Source: Actinomycetes bacterium
GTDB lineage: Bacteria; Actinomycetota; Acidimicrobiia; Acidimicrobiales; Acidimicrobiaceae
Reading direction: 5' to 3'
NCBI GenBank assembly: GCA_021819025.1
Contig: JAKASN010000096.1
Span: forward strand, 1-7,076
Length of the DNA stretch: 7,076 bases
Within the stretch, counting starts at the first letter, position 1. Each line of letters opens with the position of its first letter. The notes below the pieces were generated by a model. The model was not told where the DNA came from and did no database searches. It was given only the letters and a program-made list of their open reading frames with translations. This document shows, piece after piece, positions 1-7,076 of this stretch. The position numbers and the translations under genes are program-made.

Positions 1-1
1 T

Positions 2-1915
2 CGTGACAGAGCCAAGCTTTTTATACCGACCGACCAGATGGGCGTTATTACGCCTTATTCGGGAGGGGAAAAGCCCGCCCTCTCGAGGCTGGGTGGACAC
101 GAGTGGCAAAAGACCAAAGCGAAGGTCAAGAAAAGCGTCGAGCGGATCGCCCAAGAGCTGGTTCTTCTCTATCAGAAGCGCCTCCACTCCCAAGGAATTG
201 CGCACCTGCCAGATACGGTTTGGCAGGCAGAGATGGAAGATCTCTTCCCCTATACCTTGACAAGGGATCAGAGGAAGGCCATTTCCGAGGTCAAGGCAGA
301 CATGGAGAGCGACCGTCCTATGGACCGACTTGTTTGTGGCGACGTTGGTTTTGGAAAGACCGAAGTTGCGATTCGCGCCGCGTTCAAGGCGGTGCAGTCG
401 GGGTATCAAGTAGCAATACTGGTTCCTACCACTCTGCTTGCCCATCAACATCATCAGACCTTCGCGGAGCGATTCGCTCAGTTTCCTCTTCGCGTCGAGG
501 TGGTGTCACGCTTTTTATCGTCCTCGGAGGTGAAAGAAGTACTCGCAGGTGTCGCCGACGGCACTGTTGATGTAGTGATCGGGACGCACCGCCTTCTGTC
601 GCGCGACGTGAAGTTCTCCAAGCTCGGTCTACTAGTAGTAGATGAAGAGCAGCGCTTTGGAGTCAACCACAAAGAGGCCGTCAAGCGACTCGCCGTCAAC
701 GTCGACATCCTGACGCTCACCGCCACGCCCATACCGCGAACTCTCGAAATGTCCCTAACTGGGCTTAGGGACCTTTCTCTGCTTTCCACCCCACCGGGAT
801 CACGCCAACCGATTCTTACTTTTGTGGGCGGATATGACGAAGCGGCAGTTGTAGAGGCGATTCGGCGCGAGCTGCTGCGCGAAGGTCAAGTTTTCTTTGT
901 CCATAATCGCGTCAAGGACATTGAAACCGTCGCGTCTAAGGTTCGATCTCTGGTAAGCGATGCTCGTGTCGCCGTGGCCCATGGGCAAATGGACGAGTCT
1001 GAGTTGGAACGCATAGTGGACGCTTTTTGGCAGGGGAATTTTGACGTCTTGGTTTGCACCACGATCATCGAATCGGGAATCGACATGCCCACGGTTAACA
1101 CCATGGTTGTCGATCGTGCCGAGATGCTTGGGCTTGGACAGCTGCACCAGCTGAGGGGCCGGGTAGGACGTGGAGCCACCAAGGCTTACGCCTATCTCTT
1201 CCATGCTCCGGACACCAAGCTGACAGAGGAAGCCTATGAGCGACTCAAGACGATTGGCGAAGCAGTGGAATTGGGCGCGGGATTTAGGATCGCCATGCGC
1301 GATCTGGAAATACGCGGTGCGGGAAACCTTCTCGGAGAGAACCAGTCGGGCCATATCTCCGCAATAGGGTATGACCTCTACGTTAAAATGGTCAAAGAGG
1401 CTATCGCCTACCTCAACGGCGAAGAGATAAAGGCTCCTTCGGAGATTCGAATCGATATTGCCCAGACCGCTACCATCGCCACGAGCTACATCTCCAAAGA
1501 TGACCTGCGCCTTGAGGCGTACAAGTCGCTTGCAGACTGCGTAACCGACGCCGAGGTTTCCCAGCTCATGCAAGGGTGGGCGGACCGTTTCGGTCCGGTG
1601 CCGCCCGAGACCCAAGTACTTGGCGAAGTAACTAAGATTAGGAACCGCGCCGGGGCCCTTGCGGCGAGCGAAGTTCGCGTCGAGCGCCTCGCTTCACCGA
1701 GGTTAAACCGCTACCGCCTACGCCTAGTCGGCGTGTCGCCCCCGCAAAGTGTGCTGGTCAATTTTCAAAGGCGGTTCCAAAGAGTGAACTTTCATGAGCA
1801 CTCCAAGACCCTGACAATCGAGGCCACCCATGAGGCCGGCGGACCGGCGTTGGCCCTTGAAGTACTTGATCTCGTGATCAGCCGCCAGAACCTCAAATCG
1901 GCCCAAGTGGGCTAG
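2..1915 (+). CDS. mfd: Transcription-repair coupling factor Mfd, C-terminal part (5' end outside window)
   Basis: Mfd is a cytoplasmic dsDNA translocase that pushes stalled RNA polymerase off lesions and recruits UvrA. The frame is open from base 2, so ATG 38 is internal: the residues before it (AKLFIPTDQ) match the family. About 637 residues are visible, roughly the last 55% of a usual protein of about 1,150. In order, counting from base 2: the end of the RNA-polymerase-interacting domain (LGGHEWQKTK), Walker A GDVGFGKT (113-120), Walker B DEEQ (214-217), motif III TATPIPRT (240-247), TIIESG (354-359), motif VI QLHQLRGRVGRG (380-391), the translocation RDLEIRGAG segment (from 433), and the C-terminal autoinhibitory TRCF domain from about 480. 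The missing part would be the UvrB-like N-terminal domains. No motif residue is lost. The stop is followed 18 bases later by the next gene, suggesting an operon. Confidence 0.97.
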   Translation, partial: RDRAKLFIPTDQMGVITPYSGGEKPALSRLGGHEWQKTKAKVKKSVERIAQELVLLYQKRLHSQGIAHLPDTVWQAEMEDLFPYTLTRDQRKAISEVKADMESDRPMDRLVCGDVGFGKTEVAIRAAFKAVQSGYQVAILVPTTLLAHQHHQTFAERFAQFPLRVEVVSRFLSSSEVKEVLAGVADGTVDVVIGTHRLLSRDVKFSKLGLLVVDEEQRFGVNHKEAVKRLAVNVDILTLTATPIPRTLEMSLTGLRDLSLLSTPPGSRQPILTFVGGYDEAAVVEAIRRELLREGQVFFVHNRVKDIETVASKVRSLVSDARVAVAHGQMDESELERIVDAFWQGNFDVLVCTTIIESGIDMPTVNTMVVDRAEMLGLGQLHQLRGRVGRGATKAYAYLFHAPDTKLTEEAYERLKTIGEAVELGAGFRIAMRDLEIRGAGNLLGENQSGHISAIGYDLYVKMVKEAIAYLNGEEIKAPSEIRIDIAQTATIATSYISKDDLRLEAYKSLADCVTDAEVSQLMQGWADRFGPVPPETQVLGEVTKIRNRAGALAASEVRVERLASPRLNRYRLRLVGVSPPQSVLVNFQRRFQRVNFHEHSKTLTIEATHEAGGPALALEVLDLVISRQNLKSAQVG

Positions 1916-1933
1916 ATTCGAAAGTGAAGAGTT

Positions 1934-2509
1934 ATGAGTTATCCGGGCGATGACGGGAGTGCAATGCCAGATGCCGAGTCAGAACTGACGCCTTTCGCCA
2001 AAAGCGTTGCTGCATTTTTAACCGAGTCGGGTTGGGAAGAGGACTCTAAAGACGACATTGTTACTTTCTTGGGCGGCACAACGACTTCGAGTCTCGATTT
2101 CGGCTACATGTGTAATCTCGCTCACGACAGCGACCAGATTTCGGTTTCGGTCGTCTTCGAGTGTCCAGTGCCAGAAGAGCTGCATTTTCAGCTGCTTTCC
2201 TTGATGAACGAGATGAATAAGGGAGCCTTGCCTGGCGCTGCGTCGTATCATTTCGAAGATGAGCTGGTTGAGGTATGTTCAAGCGTTCTAGTGGGCGGGC
2301 TTGATGAACTCGAGAGTGATGTCATCGAGGAGATCGCAGTGGAATCCTTCGCCCAAACGCACGAGCTTCTTGTAGGGGTAGCCCTGGCAGCGCACATGGC
2401 GATCGAGGAGCTGATATCCGGGGCGAGCGTTCCAGATGCGATAGCTCGTTTTTCTGGCGCGGTCGACACTTTCATTGCTGCTCTGGAATTGGACCTCGAC
2501 GAACATTGA
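1934..2509 (+). CDS. YbjN-domain-like small acidic protein
   Basis: A 191-residue, strongly acidic cytoplasmic protein with no signal peptide or membrane segment. It resembles the YbjN family (fold like type III secretion chaperones; function poorly known, linked in other bacteria to stress and motility phenotypes). The match rests on its layout: an N-terminal helix ending in GW (ESGWEED), alternating strands, a CPVPEELHFQLLSLMNEMN segment like the YbjN 'vP…r..v..llN..N' stretch, an acidic strand pair (YHFEDELVEVCSSVLV), and a C-terminal helix ending in a P-x-x-A-I turn (SVPDAIA). This is pattern recognition only. The start is uncertain: ATG 1934 has only a close GTGAAGAG before it, whereas in-frame ATG 1964 has GGGAG at 1955-1959, four bases away, and would give 181 residues. 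It sits 18 bases after mfd and just before the foldase gene, so it is probably co-transcribed with both. Confidence 0.72.
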   Translation: MSYPGDDGSAMPDAESELTPFAKSVAAFLTESGWEEDSKDDIVTFLGGTTTSSLDFGYMCNLAHDSDQISVSVVFECPVPEELHFQLLSLMNEMNKGALPGAASYHFEDELVEVCSSVLVGGLDELESDVIEEIAVESFAQTHELLVGVALAAHMAIEELISGASVPDAIARFSGAVDTFIAALELDLDEH

Positions 2510-2561
2510 GCTGGTGCCCCGGTGCCGCGCGGGATATGCAGGAAAAGATAGAAAGACGATT

Positions 2562-3578
2562 TTGAAGTACCTTGTTAGATATCATCGTAGCTCGTGGCTT
2601 CGGGCCGTGAAGGTTCTTGCCGTAGTGGTCGCAGTTGGACTCAGCGCGTCGAGCTGTACTACCAGCGCATATGCGGCTAAAGTCGGCTCCCAATACATAA
2701 CGGTTGCCCAACTCAATTCTGAGCTCAATGCGATTGCGGGGAATAAGCTCTTCGTCTCTACGATCACCGCACAAGAGCCCGTTTACGGTGCCTCCAAGTC
2801 AAGTTACTCCACCAAGTTCACCGACCAGGTTCTCAACCGACGAATCGCCCTGGTACTTATCGAGAGCGCAGTCAAGAGACTGGGACTTTCTACCAGTGGA
2901 TCGGCAGCTCAAGTAGCTCGGGTTACCGCGGAGCAGAGCTACGGTGGCGCTGCAGCTTTTAGTGCGTTTCCTCGCAGCTACCAGGATGAGTTGGTTGCTG
3001 ACACCGCCGCGGTAACTGCACTCGAGGCGTATCTCACCAGAACGGACATTTCCATGTCCGCGCTGAAGTCCTACTACACCAAGAACATCGGGCAATTCAC
3101 CGAGATCTGCGCATCCCACATATTGGTCAGTACCCAGACCGAAGCAACCGTCATTTATAACGAGATCAAGGCCGGTGCCAACTTTGCCCAGCTGGCCAAG
3201 TCCAAATCTGCCGACACCAATAGCGCCGCAAACGGCGGCTACATCGGCTGTGGAACCTTCGCGGATTACGCCAGCGCATTCGGCGTGCAGTTCGCAACGA
3301 CAGTCATGGCCGCGACGCCCAAGCTCGTATTGCCACCGGTTCCCGAAACGAGTGGGTACGGTGTAGCGGAGGTGTCATCCAAGACCGTTCTGACCTTAAA
3401 TCAGGCTCTTCCCTCGGTGATCGGGACGGAGTTTGGGACCGCGGGCTCCAGCGACCTCAACGCTTTCGTCTCGGGGCTCGCCAAGAGCGCGAAGGTGGAC
3501 GTTAACCCCGCCTATGGTACTTATCAAATCTCGAAGTCGTCTGCCGCAGTAGTGCCGCCCAAGAGTCCGTCTGCTTAG
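2562..3578 (+). CDS. SurA/PrsA-like parvulin-type foldase, predicted lipoprotein
   Basis: Predicted extracytoplasmic, membrane-anchored chaperone or peptidyl-prolyl isomerase that would help secreted proteins fold. From TTG 2562 it has 338 residues: a basic N-region (KYLVRYHRSSWLRAVK), hydrophobic core VLAVVVAVGL and a lipobox-like SASSC with the anchoring Cys at 32. A SurA-N-like segment follows (AKVGSQYITVAQLNSEL), then a parvulin domain starting at ASHILV (184-189) with NGGYIGCG (224-231). The tail has VNPAYGTY and VVPP, as in actinobacterial SurA-like proteins. The second parvulin histidine (usual GYH) is replaced by GYG at 265-267, so isomerase activity is doubtful. TTG 2562 is chosen because AGAAAG lies six bases upstream and it gives a normal signal-peptide length. 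ATG 2475 in the same frame would overlap the previous gene by 35 bases and give an overlong N-terminus; GTG 2514 and GTG 2607 are other options. Confidence 0.85.
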   Translation: MKYLVRYHRSSWLRAVKVLAVVVAVGLSASSCTTSAYAAKVGSQYITVAQLNSELNAIAGNKLFVSTITAQEPVYGASKSSYSTKFTDQVLNRRIALVLIESAVKRLGLSTSGSAAQVARVTAEQSYGGAAAFSAFPRSYQDELVADTAAVTALEAYLTRTDISMSALKSYYTKNIGQFTEICASHILVSTQTEATVIYNEIKAGANFAQLAKSKSADTNSAANGGYIGCGTFADYASAFGVQFATTVMAATPKLVLPPVPETSGYGVAEVSSKTVLTLNQALPSVIGTEFGTAGSSDLNAFVSGLAKSAKVDVNPAYGTYQISKSSAAVVPPKSPSA

Positions 3579-3947
3579 TACGGGCGCAGGAAAATAGTGG
3601 CCGGCGGTTGCGTTGGCGTCAGGGGAAGAATTGCTGATGAAGATGGAAGTATCGCTGCTTGCTTAGCTGCATGTGGCCGGATTGTTACCGGTGCGGCTTG
3701 AGATGATGCCTGTGACCTCAGCGCTTTGGGTTACAAAGGATGCCCATGTCGATAAGGTAGCCGAGACCAGGTCACTTGTTAGGCGTAACATGGTGTTTGA
3801 GCCGACCTTTGCGGATGCCGCTACAGACATATGTGAAGAAGCGTTCGGTCGGCTTTGGGCCAGCTTTGCTGACGCCGTGCTTGATCGCCTTGTAACAACT
3901 TGTGTTGGGCGAGCAAGTCTTTCGATGGGAACTGCGGAGGATCATCA
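3579..3947 (+). other. Intergenic stretch between foldase gene and mazG
   Basis: These 369 bases have no confidently recognised gene. I found no T-rich terminator after the foldase stop and no convincing -35/-10 pair, although a promoter for mazG could be expected here. The stretch contains a doubtful frame described separately, a Shine-Dalgarno-like AGGGGAAG at 3621-3628 followed by ATG 3637, and the strong mazG ribosome binding site at its end. An eight-base direct repeat GTGGCCGG (3598-3605 and 3673-3680) is probably chance. Confidence 0.6.
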
Positions 3948-3951
3948 ATGA
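3673..3951 (+). CDS. Doubtful small ORF overlapping the mazG start
   Basis: Not recognised. A GTG-started frame of 92 residues whose TGA stop overlaps the mazG ATG in an ATGA arrangement, typical of translational coupling. Against it: there is no ribosome binding site before GTG 3673 or before the internal ATGs at 3703/3706, no known domain, no membrane segment, and codon third positions are not clearly gene-like. The same frame also opens upstream at ATG 3637 with a good AGGGGAAG eight bases before it, but TAG at 3664-3666 stops that after nine codons (MKMEVSLLA). It may therefore be a decayed gene, a leader peptide plus spacer, or a chance frame in the mazG 5' region. The part from about EPTFADAATDICEEAF to AVLDRLV could form amphipathic helices, which proves nothing by itself. 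Confidence 0.22.
   Translation: MAGLLPVRLEMMPVTSALWVTKDAHVDKVAETRSLVRRNMVFEPTFADAATDICEEAFGRLWASFADAVLDRLVTTCVGRASLSMGTAEDHQ
3936..3940 (+). promoter_or_regulatory. Strong ribosome binding site of mazG
   Basis: GGAGG lies seven bases before ATG 3948. It fixes the mazG start there rather than at the upstream in-frame GTG/ATG-like codons from 3900, which would add 16 residues before the conserved methylase-fold N-terminus. Confidence 0.85.
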
Positions 3952-5435
3952 GCAAATCGGAACTCCGCGAGCTCGTCATCATTGGGCTAGGCCCCGGTGG
4001 CCTGCAAAACATGACTCTCGCCGCGGTCGAGCTACTTCGCTCAGCTCAGCTCATCTTGCTTCGCACCTCGGTTCACCCAGGCGTGGACGAGTTGCTGGCT
4101 TCGGAATTCCTAAAGGCTGCCACGGTGGCGTCTTTTGACCCGCTTTACGAGAATGCAAAAGACTTTGAGGCCCTCTATCAAGAGATGACGGATCGGATCG
4201 TCCAACTGCTCGCCAGCGATGGTATTCCCTGGCAAGAAGCTACAAAAGATTTGCTCTTGCTCAAATCGGGCGATGAGCTTAGTTGCGAAGGCGACTTGGT
4301 GCGCATTGCATATGTGACGCCCGGGTCGCCCAATGTCGCGGAGCGCACGGTCGAGATGCTCTCAGAGATCCTCGGTGAAGGCGCGCGCGTCGTGCCTGCG
4401 ATGTCATTTGTAGATATGGCATTTGCCGGTCTGGCCATGGACCCGTTCTCGCATTCGGTCACCTTGGTAGATGCCATGGAACTTTGTACGTCGCCACACC
4501 GTTACCACGGCGATCTTCTGGTTTCCCAAGTTTGGAACTCTCACCTTGCCCAAGAGGTGTCGGACTTGCTTAGCCACGGCGAATCCCAAACCCGGGTGGT
4601 CTATCTTTATCATCTGGGCCTAGAGGATGAGGAGATCATTCACCTGGATTCCGGTGAGCTTTGTAGGCATCGATTCGATCATCTCACCAGTATCTTGGTT
4701 GAGGACTTTTCTGTCTCGAGCGCTGCAGCATTTATTCGTCTGTTTGAGGTGGTAAATCAACTTCGCCGCGAATGCCCCTGGGACCAGAAGCAGACCCATA
4801 TCAGTTTGGGCAAACACCTCATCGAAGAAGCCTATGAAGTGGTAGACGCTATTGAATCTTTGGATGCGGCAATACCACAAGAAAATACCGCTTCAGGAGT
4901 TCCGAGTTCGTTCGATGGTACCACTCAGTATCTCGCCGACGAACTTGGGGGTGAACTCGGCGACTTGGTGGTCCAAGTACTTTTTCATTCGGTAATTGCA
5001 GCCGAGGAGCACTTTTTCGACCTGCGTTTTGTCCTTGAGTCGATCACCTCGAAGCTGATCCGGCGTCACCCGCACGTGTTTTCTGGTCTTCAGGTGGACG
5101 GAGTTGAGGCGGTACTTAGTAATTGGGAGAATATTAAGCGCACTGAGAAGGCGATCCGTGAACCTGCCGAGGGCGTCCCGGCTTCCTTGCCAGCGTTGCT
5201 TTTTTGCGCGAAACTCATCCGCAAGGCGGGAGCATTTGGTTACGCAACACCGCCAATTGAGGATTTGCGGGCCCAAATTACCCAATCATCCCGGGATCTT
5301 TCCGACGACGGGAGTGGTTTGGCAGAGTTGGTCTTTTCCGTTGCCGAGCTGGCGAGGGCGTTGGGCATTGATTTGGAGGCCGAGGTGCGCAGCGCCGCGC
5401 GAAGGTTTTCGAGTGGTTTCCTAGAGTCGCCTTAA
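3948..5435 (+). CDS. mazG: YabN-like fusion: tetrapyrrole-methylase-like domain plus MazG nucleoside triphosphate pyrophosphohydrolase
   Basis: A 495-residue cytoplasmic protein. MazG enzymes hydrolyse NTPs and dNTPs, including damaged ones, to monophosphate and pyrophosphate using Mg2+. Residues 9 to about 250 resemble the tetrapyrrole (corrin/porphyrin) methylase fold of Bacillus YabN: VIIGLGPGG (10-18), LLRTSVHP (37-44), SFDPLYE (62-68), AYVTPGSPNVAERTV (121-135). The role of this domain is unsettled in the family. The MazG domain follows: CPWDQKQTH (276-284), catalytic EEAYE (293-297), ELGD (336-339) and RRHPHVF (372-378). Between EEAYE and ELGD are 38 residues instead of the family's usual 12-28, because of a Ser/Thr/Gln-rich insert. 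A second, degenerate MazG-like half begins at NWENIK (392-397), continues with PALLFCAKLIRKAGAFGY, and near 457-489 lacks an ExxD pair. The start at ATG 3948 is set by GGAGG. The neighbourhood near mfd and eno fits actinobacterial mazG. Confidence 0.93.
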   Translation: MSKSELRELVIIGLGPGGLQNMTLAAVELLRSAQLILLRTSVHPGVDELLASEFLKAATVASFDPLYENAKDFEALYQEMTDRIVQLLASDGIPWQEATKDLLLLKSGDELSCEGDLVRIAYVTPGSPNVAERTVEMLSEILGEGARVVPAMSFVDMAFAGLAMDPFSHSVTLVDAMELCTSPHRYHGDLLVSQVWNSHLAQEVSDLLSHGESQTRVVYLYHLGLEDEEIIHLDSGELCRHRFDHLTSILVEDFSVSSAAAFIRLFEVVNQLRRECPWDQKQTHISLGKHLIEEAYEVVDAIESLDAAIPQENTASGVPSSFDGTTQYLADELGGELGDLVVQVLFHSVIAAEEHFFDLRFVLESITSKLIRRHPHVFSGLQVDGVEAVLSNWENIKRTEKAIREPAEGVPASLPALLFCAKLIRKAGAFGYATPPIEDLRAQITQSSRDLSDDGSGLAELVFSVAELARALGIDLEAEVRSAARRFSSGFLESP

Positions 5436-5447
5436 TGCCGATCGGCA
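5436..5447. promoter_or_regulatory. Perfect 12-base palindrome directly after mazG
   Basis: TGCCGATCGGCA is a perfect inverted repeat with no loop, beginning one base after the mazG stop codon. A near copy, GCCGATCTGGC, lies at 5478-5488, about 41-42 bases centre to centre, which is about four helical turns. It could be an operator for the eno promoter. Without a loop or T-run it is not a terminator. GATC-centred GC-rich palindromes also arise by chance. Confidence 0.3.
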
Positions 5448-5473
5448 ACGGCTGGAGTGCGGCTTTGGCGAGC

Positions 5474-5500
5474 TTGCGCCGATCTGGCCTATGGTATTGT
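5474..5500 (+). promoter_or_regulatory. Candidate eno promoter with extended -10
   Basis: TGG followed by TATTGT (5492-5500) fits the extended -10 pattern TGnTAnnnT. TTGCGC at 5474-5479 could act as a -35 with a 15-base spacer, short but tolerated when the -10 is extended. The predicted transcription start near 5507 would leave a leader of about 36 bases before the eno ATG. Another pairing, TTGGCG 5465 with TATGGT 5490, has a 19-base spacer. No experimental support is available. Confidence 0.35.
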
Positions 5501-5521
5501 CAGTTCGAGCGGAACCGATAA

Positions 5522-6823
<1,302 letters not shown>

Positions 6824-6912
6824 CTCGTCCGTGGTTCTGTGCGGAGGAGAGATTCCCAACAGTTGCTCCAAATGGGCTGTCGAGCAGTGATGCAGCCTGG
6901 TAAGGTTGGAAC

Positions 6913-7076
6913 GTGACCGATTTGTACCCGCCCATTGCTCAGGCTAGGGCGAAACGGGGCTACCTGCTTATTGGGCTTGCGGCCCTCATCATCGCGGCGG
7001 CCCTGGTGTGGTCTCCGATATCGGCGTACTTTTCCGAGCGCGCAACGCTCGCTACAACTGAAGCGCAGTTCAAGTC
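6913..7076 (+). CDS. FtsB/DivIC-like septum formation protein, N-terminal part (3' end outside window)
   Basis: The frame opens at GTG 6913 and stays open to the window end (54 codons). TAA at 6901-6903 in the same frame rules out an earlier start, and AAGG (6902-6905) lies seven bases upstream as a binding site. A short charged cytoplasmic head (TDLYPPIAQARAKRG) is followed by one membrane helix, about residues 17-40 (YLLIGLAALIIAAALVW…), then a polar, helix-prone stretch (SERATLATTEAQFK) that looks like the beginning of a coiled coil. This is the layout of FtsB/DivIC, which bridges divisome proteins with FtsL and FtsQ. The sequence itself is poorly conserved in this family, so the call leans on topology and on its position right after eno, where actinobacteria and many other bacteria carry this gene. 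Confidence 0.75.
   Translation, partial: MTDLYPPIAQARAKRGYLLIGLAALIIAAALVWSPISAYFSERATLATTEAQFK

Noticed and set aside
800..1615. Long open frame on the - strand opposite mfd (271 residues)
   Set aside because: Fully antisense to conserved Mfd helicase motifs, with no recognisable domain; a codon-bias shadow.
2..1915. Possibility that mfd is a truncated pseudogene
   Set aside because: The frame is open to the window edge and the first visible residues align with the family, so the missing half is simply outside the window.
3598..3680. Eight-base direct repeat GTGGCCGG flanking 3606-3672
   Set aside because: Too short and too simple to mark a mobile element; no transposase, longer inverted repeats or target duplication nearby.
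3682..3898. Inverted TTGTTAC / GTAACAA about 200 bases apart before mazG
   Set aside because: Seven bases at this distance are expected by chance and do not form a plausible hairpin.
4893..5285. Frame on the - strand opposite the mazG catalytic region (130 residues)
   Set aside because: Antisense to conserved MazG motifs and not protein-like in composition.
5436..5447. Palindrome after mazG as a mazG terminator
   Set aside because: It has no loop and no T-run downstream, so it cannot act as an ordinary Rho-independent terminator.

Overview
This window looks like a piece of a bacterial chromosome carrying housekeeping genes, all on the + strand. The gene set and order (mfd, then a MazG-type hydrolase, a secreted lipoprotein, eno and an FtsB/DivIC-type divisome gene) match the conserved actinobacterial mfd–mazG–(lipoprotein)–eno–ftsB neighbourhood known from Mycobacterium. 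GC content is moderate rather than very high. The YabN-like MazG and the SurA-like foldase with a 'VNPAYGTY…VVPP' tail suggest an early-branching actinobacterium, perhaps Acidimicrobiia. That placement is inference from remembered family features, not a database result.

Layout: 2-1915 is the C-terminal half of the transcription-repair coupling factor Mfd, cut by the window edge. After 18 bases comes a small acidic YbjN-like protein (1934-2509), then a SurA/PrsA-type parvulin lipoprotein (best start TTG 2562, end 3578). These three are close together and probably form one transcription unit. A stretch of 369 bases without a confident gene follows (3579-3947). It holds a doubtful reading frame that overlaps the mazG start by four bases and is interrupted by an in-frame amber codon. 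mazG (3948-5435) encodes a tetrapyrrole-methylase-like domain fused to a MazG NTP pyrophosphohydrolase. A short regulatory gap (5436-5542) with a palindrome and a candidate extended -10 promoter leads into eno (5543-6817), a complete enolase with all catalytic residues. A small hairpin plus T-run overlaps the eno stop codon. From GTG 6913 to the window end runs the start of an FtsB/DivIC-like single-pass membrane protein.

Functionally the genes cover repair of transcription-blocking lesions (Mfd), removal of non-canonical nucleotides (MazG), envelope protein folding (the parvulin lipoprotein), glycolysis (enolase) and septum assembly (FtsB-like). There is no sign of a mobile element, CRISPR array, tRNA/rRNA or defence island. 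I do not see a clearly new biological system. The points most worth a second look are the enlarged insert inside the MazG catalytic motif, the interrupted frame coupled to mazG, the palindrome pair before eno, and the parvulin domain that has lost its second conserved histidine.
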